A program made the position numbers and the translations under genes. This document shows, piece after piece, positions 47,252 to 60,578 of a DNA stretch of 64,000 nucleotides (position 1 is its first letter; each line of letters opens with the position of its first letter). The notes below the pieces were generated by a model that was not told the origin of the DNA, made no database searches, and saw only the letters and a list, made by a program, of their open reading frames with translations. Origin of the DNA: Juglans regia (Eukaryota > Streptophyta > Magnoliopsida > Fagales > Juglandaceae); contig NC_049901.1 in the NCBI RefSeq assembly GCF_001411555.2, positions 32,436,838 to 32,500,837 on the forward strand, read 5' to 3'.

Positions 47252-48471
47252 AGTTTGGTTTTTGTTGATTATGATTTTGGATACTTCTTTACTTTATTAG
47301 TCGGATTTAAGTGGTTCTTTTGATAGTATTTTGGGCTGTGTTTTTGGTGATGGATTTGGCTGTCGTAGAGGCTGAGCTATTGGTGTCAAAGTTTGGGCAG
47401 GTGGGAAGGATGGCTGTTGTGGCCAATCAATCCTGTGACATACGGTGTGTATGCATGTATGTGTGTGTATTGCATGCTTGTTTGTGTGTGTATGTGCGTG
47501 CATGTGTGTGTGACTGCGTAAGTGAGGATGCATTTGTGTGTGAGTGCGCAAGTGGGTGCATGTGTGTGCATACGCATGGGTGTGTGTGTGTGGTGCGCGT
47601 GTATGTGTGTGTTGTGCACGTGTGTGTGGGTGTGTTTTGTAATTGTGTTTTGGACGTGCGTGTGTGTATGCGCGCACGTGTGTGTGTATGTATGTGCATA
47701 CATGTTTTTGTGTGTGTGTGTGTGCGTGTGTGGGTGGGTGCGTTTGTGTTTTGAGGGTGTGTGTGTGTTCATGTGGGTGTATGCATGGGGGCAGAAGCGG
47801 GTGTGTTCAGCCCGTGTTGGTGTGTGTACATTTGGGGGGGTATGTGGACGTGTATGTGTGAGTGCGCAATTGTGAGTGAGTGTGTGTGCCCGCGCGTGTG
47901 AGAGAGAGAGAGAGAGCATGTGTGTGTGTGTGTGTGTGTGAATGCACACGTGGGCGTGTCTGTGGGTGAGTGCCTGTGTGATTGCACATGTGCGCATACG
48001 AGTGGAAGAGGAACATGCTTAATTGGAAGATAAACATGCTTAATGGGGGTGGGGCTCTAATAGGGCCCTAGCATGTCCAGGATTTACCCCGTGCGCTCGG
48101 CCTTAACTATATATATATATATATTTAGAAAAAATAAATTTTTTTAATAAAACCATATTATTTTGAGGACAATAAACGAGTTACTCCTAAAAAATGACAT
48201 CGTTTTATCCTAGCATTTTTTTTAAAAATGAAACGATGTCGATTTGTGGAGACTCCCAGTCCTGAGTCTCTCCAAAGCAAGGTCATTTCTTATTATGTAT
48301 TGTTGAAAACCTAAACCACTCCTCCCTGTATCAAATGTCTCTCTTTTCCCCCTCTGTCTTTCTTGTCTCAATCTCTATTCCTCCATCAACCTCAATGTCT
48401 CAGGCTCCCACCGTCCATCGTATTCTCTCTCTTCTTCCTCTCTCCGTTGACCTCAACCTGCCTACTCTAGG

Positions 48472-48516
<45 letters not shown>

Positions 48517-48519
48517 CAG
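47252..48519. repeat. Unit C-u2 (long class)
   Basis: Retains the GTTTTGTAATTGTG stretch. The TATA region is a pure (TA)n near 48110-48124. CT run of about 37 nt at the end. Confidence 0.8.
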
Positions 48520-48935
48520 AGTTTGAGTTTTTATGATATGATTTTTGATACTTTTTTAGTATATCAGTTAGATTAAAACATTTATTTTGGTGGTATTTTT
48601 TGCGGTGTTCTGGTATTGTTTTTATGGTGGTTTGGCTACCTTTGAGGCTTACTATTGGTATTGAAGCTTAGGTAGGTGGGAAGGATGACCACGTGGTCCA
48701 ATCAATACCATGGCATACAGTGTGGGTGTGTGAGTGCATGTGTGAGTGCGCAAGTGGGTGTGCTTGTGTGTGCGCGCGCATGGGTGTGTGTGTGAGTGTG
48801 TGTGTGTGTGTTAATCTCTCTTCCTTTGGCGGCCTCCATGCCTCAGACCCCCGCCATCTGTCGTTGTCTCTCTCTTTCCGTCTTCGTCAACCTCGGGTAT
48901 CCTGCTCTAGGTATCTCTCTCTCTCTTTATGCCAG
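48520..48935. repeat. Unit C-u3 (short class)
   Basis: As A-u3; anchor CCAATCAATACC near 48697. Confidence 0.8.
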
Positions 48936-50146
48936 AGCTTGGTTTTGGATAATTATGATTTTGGATACTTCTTTAGTTTATCAGTTGGATTTAAGCAGTT
49001 CTTTTGGCAGTATTTTGGGCCGTATTTTTTATGGTGGTTTGGGCTGTCGTAGAGGCTGAGCTATTGTGTAAAAGCTTAGGTGGCTGGAAAGGACGGCCGC
49101 GGGGGCCAATCAATCCTGTTGCATACGTTGTGTATGTCTGTGTCCATGTGTGCATGTTTGTGTGTGTATGTGCGTGCATGTGTGTGTATGTGTGACAGAG
49201 TGTGTGAGTGCGTAAGTGGGGGTGCGTTTGTGTGTGCATACGCATGGGTGTGCGTGTGTGTAAGCGTGCGCATGCACGCGCGTGTGCGCATGTGGGTGTA
49301 TGTGCCTGTGCGTGTATGTGTGCATGTGTGGTGTGGGTGTGTGTGTGTGTTTGTGTTTGTGTTTTGGGTGTGTCTATGGGTGTGTGCGCTTGTGCGTGTA
49401 TATGTATGAGTGTGCGTTTGTGTGTGCGCGTGGGTGTGTGTGTTCGTGTTTGTGTGGGTGTGTGTGTGGGCCACTGCACATGTGAGCGTGCCCTGTGTAC
49501 GTGTGTGTGCATTTGAGTGTGTCAATGTGTGTCGGCTTGTGTGTTTGTGTTCGTGTGTGCATGTGGGCGTGTATGTGTGAATGTGGGTGAGAGTGCGTGT
49601 GGATGTATATGTGTGTGTGTTGAGAGAGAGAGCATGTGTGGGTGTGAATGCACATCTGGGCGTGTGTATGGGTGAGTGCGTGTGTGAGTGCATGTGTGAG
49701 TGCGCATACGGATGGAAGAGAAACATGCTTAACTGGGAGCCGGGGCGAGGCTCTAGGTGGACCCTATCATGCCCAGGATTTACTCCCATTTGCTCGGCCT
49801 TAACTATTAAACTTCTCTTATAAAACTACGAGGTTTTGGGAACAACAAACAGGTTACTCCCCAAAAACGACGTACTTTTTGCCTTAGCATATATTTTAAA
49901 ATGAAATGATGTCGTTTTGTGCAGACACCCAGTCCTGAGTCTCTCCAAAATAAGATCGTTTCTTATTAGCTATTGTCGAAAACCTGAACTCTTCCTCCCC
50001 GCATCAATTGTCTCCCTTTTTCCCCCTCACTTTTTCCTGTCTCAATCTCTATTTCTCTATCGACTTCAATGTTTTAGGCTCCCACCATCTTTCGTATTCT
50101 GTCTCTCTTCCTCTCTCTTTGTCGACTTCAACCTCCTTAATCCAGG

Positions 50147-50197
<51 letters not shown>

Positions 50198-50201
50198 GTA
50201 A
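48936..50201. repeat. Unit C-u4 (long class)
   Basis: Shares the CATGCACGCGCGT insertion with A (near 49268). CT run of about 45 nt before 50193. Confidence 0.8.
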
Positions 50202-50396
50202 AGTTTGGTGATGATTATGATTTTTTATACTTCTTTTGTATATCAGTTAGATTTAAGCATTTATTTTGGTGGTATTTTTTGCGGTGTTCTAGTTGTTGTT
50301 TTTATGGTGGTTTGGCTGCATAGAGGCTTACTATTGCTGTTGAAGCATGCGTAGGTGGGAAGGACGATCACATGATCCAATCAACACCGTGGCATA

Positions 50397-50437
<41 letters not shown>

Positions 50438-50657
50438 TGCATGTGTGAGTGCACAAGTGGGTGTGTTTGTTGGTGCTTGCATTGCAGGAGTGTGTGTGAG
50501 TGCATGTATGTGTGTTTGTGTGTGTGTGTGTCTGTGAGTCTCTCTTCCTTTGTTGGCCTCCATGCCTCAGACCCCCGCCATCCGTCACTGTCTTGCTCTT
50601 TCTCTCTTCGTCAACCTTGGTCTCCCTGCTCTAGGTATCTCTCTCTCTCTGTGCCAA
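50202..50657. repeat. Unit C-u5 (short class, TG expansion)
   Basis: Pure TG run of about 37 nt at 50399-50436, roughly twice the length in A and B. Confidence 0.8.
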
Positions 50658-51889
50658 AGTTTGGTTTTGGATGATTATGATTTTAAATACGTCTTTAGTT
50701 TATCAATTGGATTTCAGCAGTTCTTTTTGCAGTATTTTGGGCTGTATTTTTTGTGGTGGCTTGGGATTTTGTAGAGGCTGAGCTATTGTGTAAAAGCTTG
50801 GGTGAAATGACGGTCGCGGGGGCCAATCAATCCTATGGCATATGGTGTGTATGTGTGTGTCCATGTGTATATGTGTGTGCATTGCGTGCATGCTTGTGTG
50901 TGTATATGCGTGCATGTGTGTTTGTGTGTGTGTGTGTGTGATTGAGTGTGTGAGTGCGTAAGTGGGGGTGCATTTGTGTGTGGTGTGAGTGTGTGTTTGT
51001 GCGCGTGCGTGCGCATGTGGGTGTATGTGCCTGTGCGTGTATGTGTGCATGTGTGGTGTGGGTGTGTGTGTGTGTGTTTGTGTTTATGTTTTGGGGGTGT
51101 CTGTGGGTGTGTGCGTGTATATGTATAAGTGTGCGTTTGTGTGTGCGTGTGTGTTTGTATTTTAGGTGTGTGTGTTCATGTGTGTGTGTGTTGGCTATAG
51201 CGCATGTGTGCGTGCCCTGTGTTCGTGTGTGTGCATTTGGGTGTGTCATTGTGTGTCGGAGTGTGCGTTTGTGTCCATGTGGGCATGTATGTGTTAATGT
51301 GGGTGAGAGTGCGTGTGTGTACGTGTGAATGTATATGTGTGTGTGTCGAGAGAGAGAGCATGTGTGGGTGTGTGAACGCACATTTGGGCTTGTGCATGGG
51401 TGAGTGCGTATGTGAGTGCACATACGGATGGAAGAGAAAGATGCGTGATGCGTAACTGGGAGCTGAGGGCGTGGCTTTGATGGACCCTATCACGCCCAGG
51501 ATTTACTCCATTAGCTCCGCCTTAACTATTTAATTTCTTTAATAAAACCCCATGGTTTTGGAACAACAAACAAGTTACTCACCAAAAATGACGTACTTTT
51601 TATCTTAGCATTTATTTTAAAATAAAATGATGTCGTTTTGTGCAAACTCCCAGTCCTGAGTCTCTCCAAAATAAGACCGTTTCTTATTAGCTATTGTCGA
51701 AAACCTGAACCCTTCCTCCCTGCATCAACTGTCTCTCTTTCCTATCTCTCTTTCCTATCTCAATCTCTATTCCTCTACAGACTTCAATGTTTCAGGCTCC
51801 CACTGTCCTTCGTATTCTATCTCTCTTCTCTCTTGCGACCTCAACATCCTTAATGCAGGTATCTCTCTCTCTCTCTCTCTGTGTGCTAG
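50658..51889. repeat. Unit C-u6 (long class)
   Basis: The core lost a short stretch near 50802 (GGGTGAAATGACGG). Otherwise as A-u6. Confidence 0.8.
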
Positions 51890-53174
51890 AGTTTGGTTTT
51901 GAATGATAATGATTTTTTATACTTCTTTTGTATATCAGTTAGATTTAAGCATTTATTTTGTTGGTATTTTTTGTGGTGTTCTGGTTGTTATTTTTATGGT
52001 GGTTTGCCTGCGTAGAGGCTTACTGTTGGTGTTGAAGCATGCGTAGGTGGGAAGGACGACCACGGGGACCAATCAACATCGTGGCATATGGTGTGGGTGT
52101 GTGAGAGCATGTGTGAGTGCGCAAGTGAGTGTGTTTCTGCAAACGATGTGTATGTGTGTGTATTGCGTGCATGTTTGTGTGTGTATGTGCGTGCATGTGT
52201 GTGTGTGTGACTGGGTGTGTGAGTGCGTAAGTGGGAGTGCGTTTGTGTGGCGCATGGGTGTGTGTGTGTATGGTGTGCGTGTGCGCGCGTGTGCATGTGG
52301 GTGTATGTGCCTGTGCGTGTATGTGTGCATGTGTGCATGTGTGGTGTGGGTGTGTTTGTGTTTTGGGTGTGTGTGTGGGTGTGTGCGTGTGCGCGTATAT
52401 ATATGTATATGTATAAGTGTGCGTGTTTGTATTTTAGGTGTGTGTGTTCGTGTGGGTGTGTGTGTGGGCTACTGTGCATGTGTGTGCATTTGGGTGTGTC
52501 ATTGTGTGTCGGCGTGTGTGTCTGTGTCCATGTGTGCATGTGGGCGAGTATGTGTAAATGTGGTTGAGAGTGCATGTGTGTGTACGTGTGGATGTATATG
52601 TGTGTGTGTTGAGAGAGAGAGCACGTGTGGGTGTGTGAATGCACATCTGGGTGTGTGAATGCACATCTGGGCGTGTGTATGGCTGAGTGCGTGTGTGAGT
52701 GCGCATACTGGGAGGGAAGAGAAACAAGCTTAATTGGGAGCCGGAGGAGAGGCACTAGGTAGACCCTATCATGCCCAGGATTTACTCCATTTGCTCGGCC
52801 TTAACTATTAAATTTCTTTAATAAAACTACGTGGTTTTGGAAACAACACACAGGTTACTCCTAAAAAACGACGTACTTTTTATCTTAGCATATATTTTAA
52901 AATTAAATGAAGTCGTTTTGTGCAGACTCTCAGTCTTGAGTCTCTCGAAAATAAGATCGTTTATTAGTAGCTATTGTCGAAAACCTGAACCCTTCCTCCT
53001 CGCATCAACTGTCTCTCTTTTCCCCCTCTCTATCTCTTTCCTGTCTCGATCTCTATTCCTCTATCGACTTGAATGTTTCAGGCTCCCGCCGTCCTTTGTA
53101 TTCTGTCTCTCTTCCTCTCTCTGTCAACCTCAACCTCCTTAATTCAGGTATGTCTCTCCCTCTCTCTCTGCCCG
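51890..53174. repeat. Unit C-u7 (long class)
   Basis: Shares the tandem AATGCACATCTGG pair with A (near 52637-52671). Lacks the GTTGTGTTCATGTGTG stretch of A. Confidence 0.8.
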
Positions 53175-53482
53175 AGTTTGGTTTTGGATGATTATGATTT
53201 TTTATACTTCGTTTGTATATCAGTTAAATTTAAGAATTTAATTTGGTGGTATTTTTTGCAGTGTTTTGGTTGTTGTTTTTATGGTGGTTTGGCTGCGTAG
53301 GGGCTTTCTATTGGTGTCAGCATGTGTAGGTGGGAAGGACGACCACGGGGACCAATTAACATCGTGGCATACGGTGTGGGTGTGTATGAGCATGTGTGAA
53401 TGAGCAAGTGACTGTGTTTCTGCGTGTGCGTGCATGGGTGTGTGAGTGTAGGGTGCTCTCTCTCTCTCTCTCGTTGTGCCAG
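53175..53482. repeat. Unit C-u8 (shortest class)
   Basis: As A-u8, with a short CT run. Confidence 0.8.
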
Positions 53483-54675
53483 AGTTTGGTTTTGGATGAT
53501 TATGATTTGGATACTTCTTTAGTTTATTAGTTGGATTTAAGTGGTTATTTTGGCAGCATTTTGAGTGGCATTTTTGGTGGTGGTTTGGACTGTCGTAGAG
53601 GCTGGGCTATTGTGTAGAAGCTTGGATGGTTGGGACGGCATTCGCGGGGGCCAATCAATCATGCGGCAAACAGTGTGTATGTGTGTGTCCATGTGTGTAT
53701 GTGTGCATATTGCATGCATGTTTGTGTGTGTATGTGCGTGCATGTGTGTTTGTGTGTGTGTGTGACTGAGTGTTTGAGTGCGTAAGTGGGGGGTGCGTTT
53801 GTGTGTGCATTCCCATGGGTATGTGCGTGTGCGGTGTGCGTGTATGTGTGTGTGTGGGTGTATGTGCGTGTGCGTGTGCATGCGCATGTGTGTATGTATG
53901 CATGTATGAGTGTGCATTTGTGTGTGCGTGTGGGTGTTTGTGGGTGTGTGTGTGTGTGGGGCAATGCGTGTGTGTACACGCCCTGTGTTCGTGTTCGTGT
54001 TCGTGTTTGTGTTCGTGTTTGTGCATTTGTGTGTGTCATTCTGTCTCAACATGTGTGTTTGTGTCCATGTGTGCATGTGGGCTTGTATGTCTGAGTGCGT
54101 GCGTGCGTGTGTGTGTGTGTACATGTGGATGTATATGTGTGTGTGTGAGAGAGAGTGCGTGTGGTTGTGTGAAAGCACATGTAGGCATGTGTATGTGTGA
54201 GTGCATGTGTGAGTGCGCGTGTGAGTGTGCATATGGATGAAGGAGACACATGCTTAACTAGGAGCCCGAGGCTGGGCTGTAGGTGGGCCCTAGCACGCTC
54301 AGGATTTACCCTGTTCGCTCGGCCTTAACTATATACATATATATTTAGAAAAATTAAATTTCTTTAATAAAACCACGTGGTTTTGAGGACAACAAATAGG
54401 TTACTCCCCTAAAACGACATCGTTTTATATTAGCAATTATTTTAAAATGAAACGATGTTATTTTGTGCAGACTCCCAGTGTCGAGTCTCTCCAACTATCT
54501 CTCTTTTCCCCCTCTCTTTTTTCCTGTCTTAATCTCTATTCCTCCATCGACTTCAATGTTTCAAGCTCCCACTGTCCTTCGTATTTTGTCTCTCTTCCTC
54601 TCTCTGTCAACCTCAACCTCCCTAATCCAGGTATATATATATATATATATATATATCTCTCTCTCTCTCTCTCAG
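53483..54675. repeat. Unit C-u9 (long class)
   Basis: Shares with A the roughly 60-bp deletion (at about 54494) and the (TA)n prefix before CT. Has a GTTCGTGTTCGTGTTTGT hexamer run near 53988-54020. Confidence 0.8.
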
Positions 54676-55323
54676 AGTTTGGTTTTGAATGATTTTAATT
54701 TTGGATACTTCTTTAGTAGAGTTTGGTTTTGGATGATTATGATTTTAGATACTTCTTTAGTTTATTAGTTGGATTTAAACGTTTCTTTTGGCAGTATTTT
54801 GGGCGGTATTTTTGGTGGTGGTTTGGGCTGTCATAGAGACAAGAGCTATTGTGTCGAAACTTGGGTGGCAGGGAAGGACGGTCGTGGGGGCCAATCAAAC
54901 CTGCGACATATGGTGTGCATCTATGTGCCAATGTGTCTATTTGTGTGTGTATGTGCATGTATGTGTGTTTGTGTGTGTGTGTGACTGAGTGTGTGAGTGC
55001 ATAAGTGAGGGTGCGTTTGTGTGTGCATGAGCATGGGTGTGTGCATGTATGTGTGTGTGTGTGCTTGGTGTGCGTGTGCATGCGCATGTGTGTATATGTG
55101 TGCGTGCATGTGTGTGTGTGTGGTGTGGGTGTGTGTGTTTTTGTTTGTATTTTGGGTGTGTGTTTGTGTGGGTGTGTGTGGGGTAGTGCGCGTGTGTGCG
55201 TGCCTTGTGTTCTTGTGTGTCCATTTGGGTGTGTCATTGTGTGTCAGCATGTGTTTGTATCCATATGTGCATGTGGGTGTGTATGTGTGAGTGTGAGTGT
55301 GTGTGTGTGTACGTGTGGATGTA

Positions 55324-55365
<42 letters not shown>

Positions 55366-55929
55366 GGAGCGCTTGTGGGTGTGTGAATGCACATGTAGGC
55401 ATGTGTATGAGTGATTGCGTGTGTGAGTGCACGTGTGCATGCACATACGGATGGAAGAAAAACATGCTTAACTGGGAGTCTGAGGATGGGCTCTTGGTGG
55501 GCTCTAGCACGCCCAGGATTTACCTCGTTCACTTGGCCTTAACTATATATACCTATATATTTTGAAAAATTAAATTTCTTTAATAAAACCACGTGGTTTT
55601 GATAACAACAAACAACAAGTTACTCCCAAAAAACGACATTGTTTTATCTTAGCATTTATTTTTAAATGAAACGGTGTCTTTTTGTGCAGACTCCCAGTCC
55701 TGAGTCTCTCCAAAACAAGATTGTTTCTTATTAGTTATTGTTGAAAACCAGAACCCTTCCTCCCCACATCAACTGTCTCTCTTTTCCTCCCTTTGTCTTT
55801 CCTGTCTCAATCTCTATTTCTCCATCGACTTCAATGTTTCAATCTCCGACCGTCCTTCGTATTCTGTCTCTCTTTTTCTTTCTGTCGACCTCAACCTCCC
55901 TAATCTTGGCATGTCTCTCTCTCTGCTAG
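54676..55929. repeat. Unit C-u10 (long class)
   Basis: As A-u10 up to the G-box (near 55590), then its own u10 tail. It shows the state that copy A had before its recombination. Confidence 0.8.
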
Positions 55930-56903
55930 AGTTTGGTTTTAGATGGTTATGATTTGCGATAGTTCTTTAGTATATCAGTTTGATTTAAACAATTCTTTTG
56001 ACATTATTTTTGGATGGTATTTTTTGTGGTGGTTAGGGCTATCGTAGAGGCTGAGCTATTGTGTCGAAGCTTGGGCAGCTGGGAAGGACGGTTGCGCAGA
56101 CCAATCAATACTGCGGCATACGGTGTGTATGTGTGTGCAAATGTATGAGTGTGTGTGTGGGGTAGTGCGCGTGTGTACGCAGCCTGTGTTCGTGTGTGTC
56201 CATTTGGGTGTGTCGGCGTGTGTGTTTGTGTCCATGTGTGCATGTGGGCTTGTATGTGTGAGTTTGCGAGTGTGAGTGCGTGTGTGTGTACGTGTGGATG
56301 TATGTGTGTGTGTGTGTGTGAGAGAGAAAGAGAGAGCGCGTGTGGGTGAGTGAATGCACATGTGGGCATGTGTATGGGTGACTGCGTGTGTGAGTGCACG
56401 TGTGAGTGCGCATACAGGTGGTGGAGAAACATGCTTAACTGGGAGTCAGGGGTTGGGCTCTCGATGGGCCCTAGCACGCCCAGGATTTATCCTGTTCGCT
56501 CGGGCTTAACTATATATACCTATATATTTAGAAAAATTAAATTTCTTTAATAAAACCACGTTGTTTTGATGACAACAAACAAGTTACTCCCCAAACATGA
56601 TGTCGTTTTATCTTAGCATTTATTTTAAAATGAAATGATGTCTTTTTGTGCAGACTCCTAGTCCCGAGCCTCTCCAAAACAAGACTGTTTCTTATTAGTT
56701 ATTGTTGAAAACCAGAACCGTTCCTCCCCCCATCAACTATCTCTCTTTTCCCCCTTCTGTCTTTCCTGTCTCAATCTCTTTTCCTCCATCAACTTCAATG
56801 TTTCAATCTCTGACCGTCCTTCGTATTCTGTCTCTCTTCCTCTCTCTCTGTCGACCTCAACCACCCAAATCCTGGTATGTCTCTCTCTCTCTCTCTCTGC
56901 TTG
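55930..56903. repeat. Unit C-u11 (shortened TG tract)
   Basis: Intact form of the unit missing from A. Its tail (CCCCAAACATGATGTCG near 56590) equals A from about 9017. Confidence 0.8.
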
Positions 56904-58075
56904 AGTTTGGCTTTGGATGGTTATGATTTTCGATACTTCGTTAGTATATCAGTTAGATTTAAGCAGTTCTTTTGACATTATTTTGGACAGTATTTTTTGT
57001 TGTGGTTAGGGCTGTTGTAGAGGCTGAGCTATTGTGTTGAAGCTTAGGCGGCTATGAAGGACGTCAGCGGGGACCAATCAATCCTGCGGTATATGGTGTG
57101 TATGTGTGTGTATTGCTTGCATGTTTGTGTGTGTATGTGCGTGCTTGTGTGTGTATGTGCGTGCTTGTGTGTTTGTGTGTGTGTGTGTGGCTGAGTGTGA
57201 GTGTGTAAGTGGGGGTGCATTTGTGTGTGCATGAGCATGGGTGTGTGTGTGGTGTGTGCTTGTATGTGTGTGTGTGCGCGCGCGTGTGGGTGTATGTGCT
57301 TGTGCATGCAAATGTTTGTGTGCGTGTGCGTGTGCGTGTGGTGTGGGTGTTTGTATTTTGGTTGTGTGTGTGGGTGCATATGCATGAGTGTGCGTTTGTG
57401 TGTACGTGTGGGTGTGTGTTTGTTTTTTTGTGTGTGTGGTGCAGTGCACATGTGTGCCGCCATGTGTTTCGGTTTGTCCATTTGGGTGTGTCATTGTGTG
57501 TCGGCGTGTGTTTTGGTGTCCATGTGGGCGTGTATGTGTGAGTGCTCGCGTGTGAGTGCGTGTGTGTGTACGTGTGGATGTATGTGTGTGTGAGAGAGGG
57601 AGAGAGCGCGTGTGGGTATGTGAATGCACATATAGGCATGTGCATGAGTGACTGCATGTGTGAGTGCACGTGTGAGTGCGCATTTGGATGGAAGAGAAAC
57701 ATACTTAATTGAGAGACGATGGCTGGACTCTAGGTGGGCCCTAGCAGTCCCAGGATTTATCCCGTTCGCTCAGCCTTAACTATATATACATATATATTTT
57801 GAAAAATAAATTTTCTTTAATAAAACCATGTGGTTTTGAGGACAACAAAAATGTTGCTCCCCAAAAACGACGTGTCTCTCCTTCCTCCCGGCATCAACTA
57901 TTTCTCTTTTCCCCTCTCTCTTTCCTATCTTAATCTCTATTCCTCCATCGACTTTAATGTTTCAGGCTCCCATCATCCTTCATATTCTGTCTCTTTTCCT
58001 CTCTCTAGTTACCTCAACCTCCCTAATCCAAGTATCTCTCTGTCTCTGTCTCTGTCTCTGTCTCTCTCTCTCCAG
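56904..58075. repeat. Unit C-u12 (long class)
   Basis: Matches A 9328-10504. Has a local tandem duplication of TGTGTGTATGTGCGTGCT near 57128-57165. Confidence 0.8.
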
Positions 58076-58418
58076 AGCTTAGTTTTGGATGATTTTGATT
58101 TTGGATACTTCTTTAGTTTATCAGTTGGATTTAAGAGGTTCTTTTGACAATATTTTGGGCGGTATTTTTTGTGGTGGTTAGAGCTGTCGTAGAGCTGAGC
58201 TATTGTGTCGAAGCTTGAGTGGTTGGGAAGGACGGCCGCGGGGGCCAATCTGTCTTACGCCATATGATGTGTATGTGTGTGCCAATGTATGTATGTGTGT
58301 GTATTGCGTGCATGTTGTGTGTGTATTTGCATGCATGTGTGTTTGTGTGTGTGTGTGTGCGACTGGGTGTGTCAGTGCGTAAGTGGGGATGCGTGAACAT
58401 GGGTGTGTGTTGTTAGAG

Positions 58419-58454
<36 letters not shown>

Positions 58455-59363
58455 CCCGCATGAGGGTGTATGTGCGTGTGTGTGTGCGTGTGCATGTGCG
58501 TGTGCATGCGCATGTGTGTGTAGGTGTCCATGTGCGTGTGCTTGTATGTGTGTGTGTGTGGTGTGGTGTGGGTGTGTGTGTTTGTGTTTGTGTTTTGGGT
58601 GTTTGTTCGTGTGGGTGTGCGTGGGGCAGTGCGCGTGTGTACGCAGCCTGTGTTCATGTGTGTCAATTTGGGTGTGTCATTGTGTGTCGGTGTGTGTGTT
58701 TGTGTCCATGTGTGCATGTGGGTGTGTATGTGTGAGTGTGCGAGTGTGAGTGCGTGTGTGTGTACATGTGGATGTATGTGTGTGTGTGTGAGAGAGAGAG
58801 AGTGCGTGTGGGTGTGTGAATGCACATGTGGGCGTGTGTATGGGTGACTGCGTGTGTGAGTGCACGTGTGAGTGCGCATACAGATGGAAGAGAAACATGC
58901 TTAACTGGAAGTCAGGGGCTGGGCTCTAAGTGGGCCCTAGCACGCCAAGGATTTATCCCGTTCGCTCGGCCTTAACTATATATACCTATATATTTAGAAA
59001 AATTAAATTTCTTTAATAAAACCATGTGGTTTTGATGACAACAAATAAGTTAATCCTAAAAAACGACGTCATTTTATCTTAGCATTTATTTTAAAATGAA
59101 ACAAAGTCATTTTGTGCAGACTCTCAGTCCCGAGTCTCTCCAAAACAAGATTGTTTCTTATCAGTTATTGTTGAAAATCATAACCCTTCCTCCCCGCATC
59201 AACTGTCTCTCTTTTCCCCCTTCTGTCTTTCCTGTCTCAATCTCTATTCCTCCATCAACTTCAATGTTTCAATCTCCGACTGTGCTTCGTATTCTGTCTC
59301 TCTTCCTCTCTCTGTCGACCTCAACCACCCAAATCCTGGTATGTTTCTCTCTCTCTCTGCTAG
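58076..59363. repeat. Unit C-u13 (long class)
   Basis: Anchor changed to CCAATCTGTC near 58246. Expanded TG run at about 58424-58450. Its GA tract (58791-58802) marks the left side of the segment deleted in A. Confidence 0.8.
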
Positions 59364-59793
59364 AGTTTGATTTTGGATGGTTATGATTTTCGATACTTCT
59401 TTAGTATATTAGTTAGATTTAAGCAGTCCTTTTGACATTATTTTGGGCAGTATTTTTTGTGGGGGTTAGGACTATTGTAGTGGCTGAGCTATTGTGTCGA
59501 AGCTTGGGCGGCTGGGAAGGACGGCCGTGGGGACCAATCAATCCGGCGGTATACGGTGTGTATGTGTGTGCCAATGTGTGTGTATGTGCATGCATGTGTG
59601 TTTGTGTGTGTGTGACTGAGTGTGTGAGTGCGTAAGTGGGAGTGCGTTTGTGTGTGTGTAAGCATGGGTGTGTGTGTGGTGTGTGTGGGCGTGTGCGCGC
59701 GCGTGTGGGTGTATGTACGTGTGCGTGTGCATGCAAATGTGTGTGTGTGTGTGTGTGTGTGCATGTGCGTGTGCATTTGTGCGTATGTGTGTG

Positions 59794-59824
<31 letters not shown>

Positions 59825-60578
59825 TGTTTTGGTTGTGTGTGGGTGTGTGGGTCTGTGCGTGTATATGCATGATTGTGCGTTTGTGTGTGTGTGTGGGTGT
59901 GTGTTTGTTTTTTTTTTTGTGTGTGGTGCAGTGCACGTGTGAGCCGCCCTGTGTTTGTGTTTGTCCATTTGGATGTGTCATTGTGTGTGTTTGTGTCCAT
60001 GTGGGCGTGTATGTGTGAGTGCACACGTGTAAGTGTGTGTGTGTGTGTAGGTGTGGATGTATGTGTGTGTGTGAGAGGGAGAGAGCGCCTGTGTGGGTGT
60101 GTGAATGCACATATAGGCGTGTGTGAATGCATATATGAGTGACTGCACGTGTGAGTGCGCATATGGATGGAAGAGAAACATACTTAACTGGGAGCAGACG
60201 ACTGAGCTCTAAGTGGGCCCTAGCACTCCTAGGATTTATACCGTTCGCTCAACCTTAACTTTATATACATACATATTTTGAAAAATAAATTTTCTTTAAT
60301 AAAACCACTTGGTTTTTTGGACAACAAAATGGTTACTCCCCAAAAACGACGTGTCTCTCCTTCCTCCCGTCATTAATTGTCTCTCTTTTCCCCCCTCTCT
60401 CTCTTTCCTGTCTCAATCTCTATTCCTCCATCTACTTTAATGTTTCAGCCTCCTATCGTCCTTCGTATTCTATCTCTTTTCTTCTCTCTTTTGACCTCAA
60501 CCTCCCTAATCCAGGTATATATATATATATACACATAGGTATATATATATATCTCTCTCTCTCTTTCTCTCTCTCCAG
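59364..60578. repeat. Unit C-u14 (long class)
   Basis: TG runs near 59742-59760 and 59798-59820. Ends in interrupted (TA)n ACACATAGG (TA)n (CT)n at about 60515-60575. Confidence 0.8.
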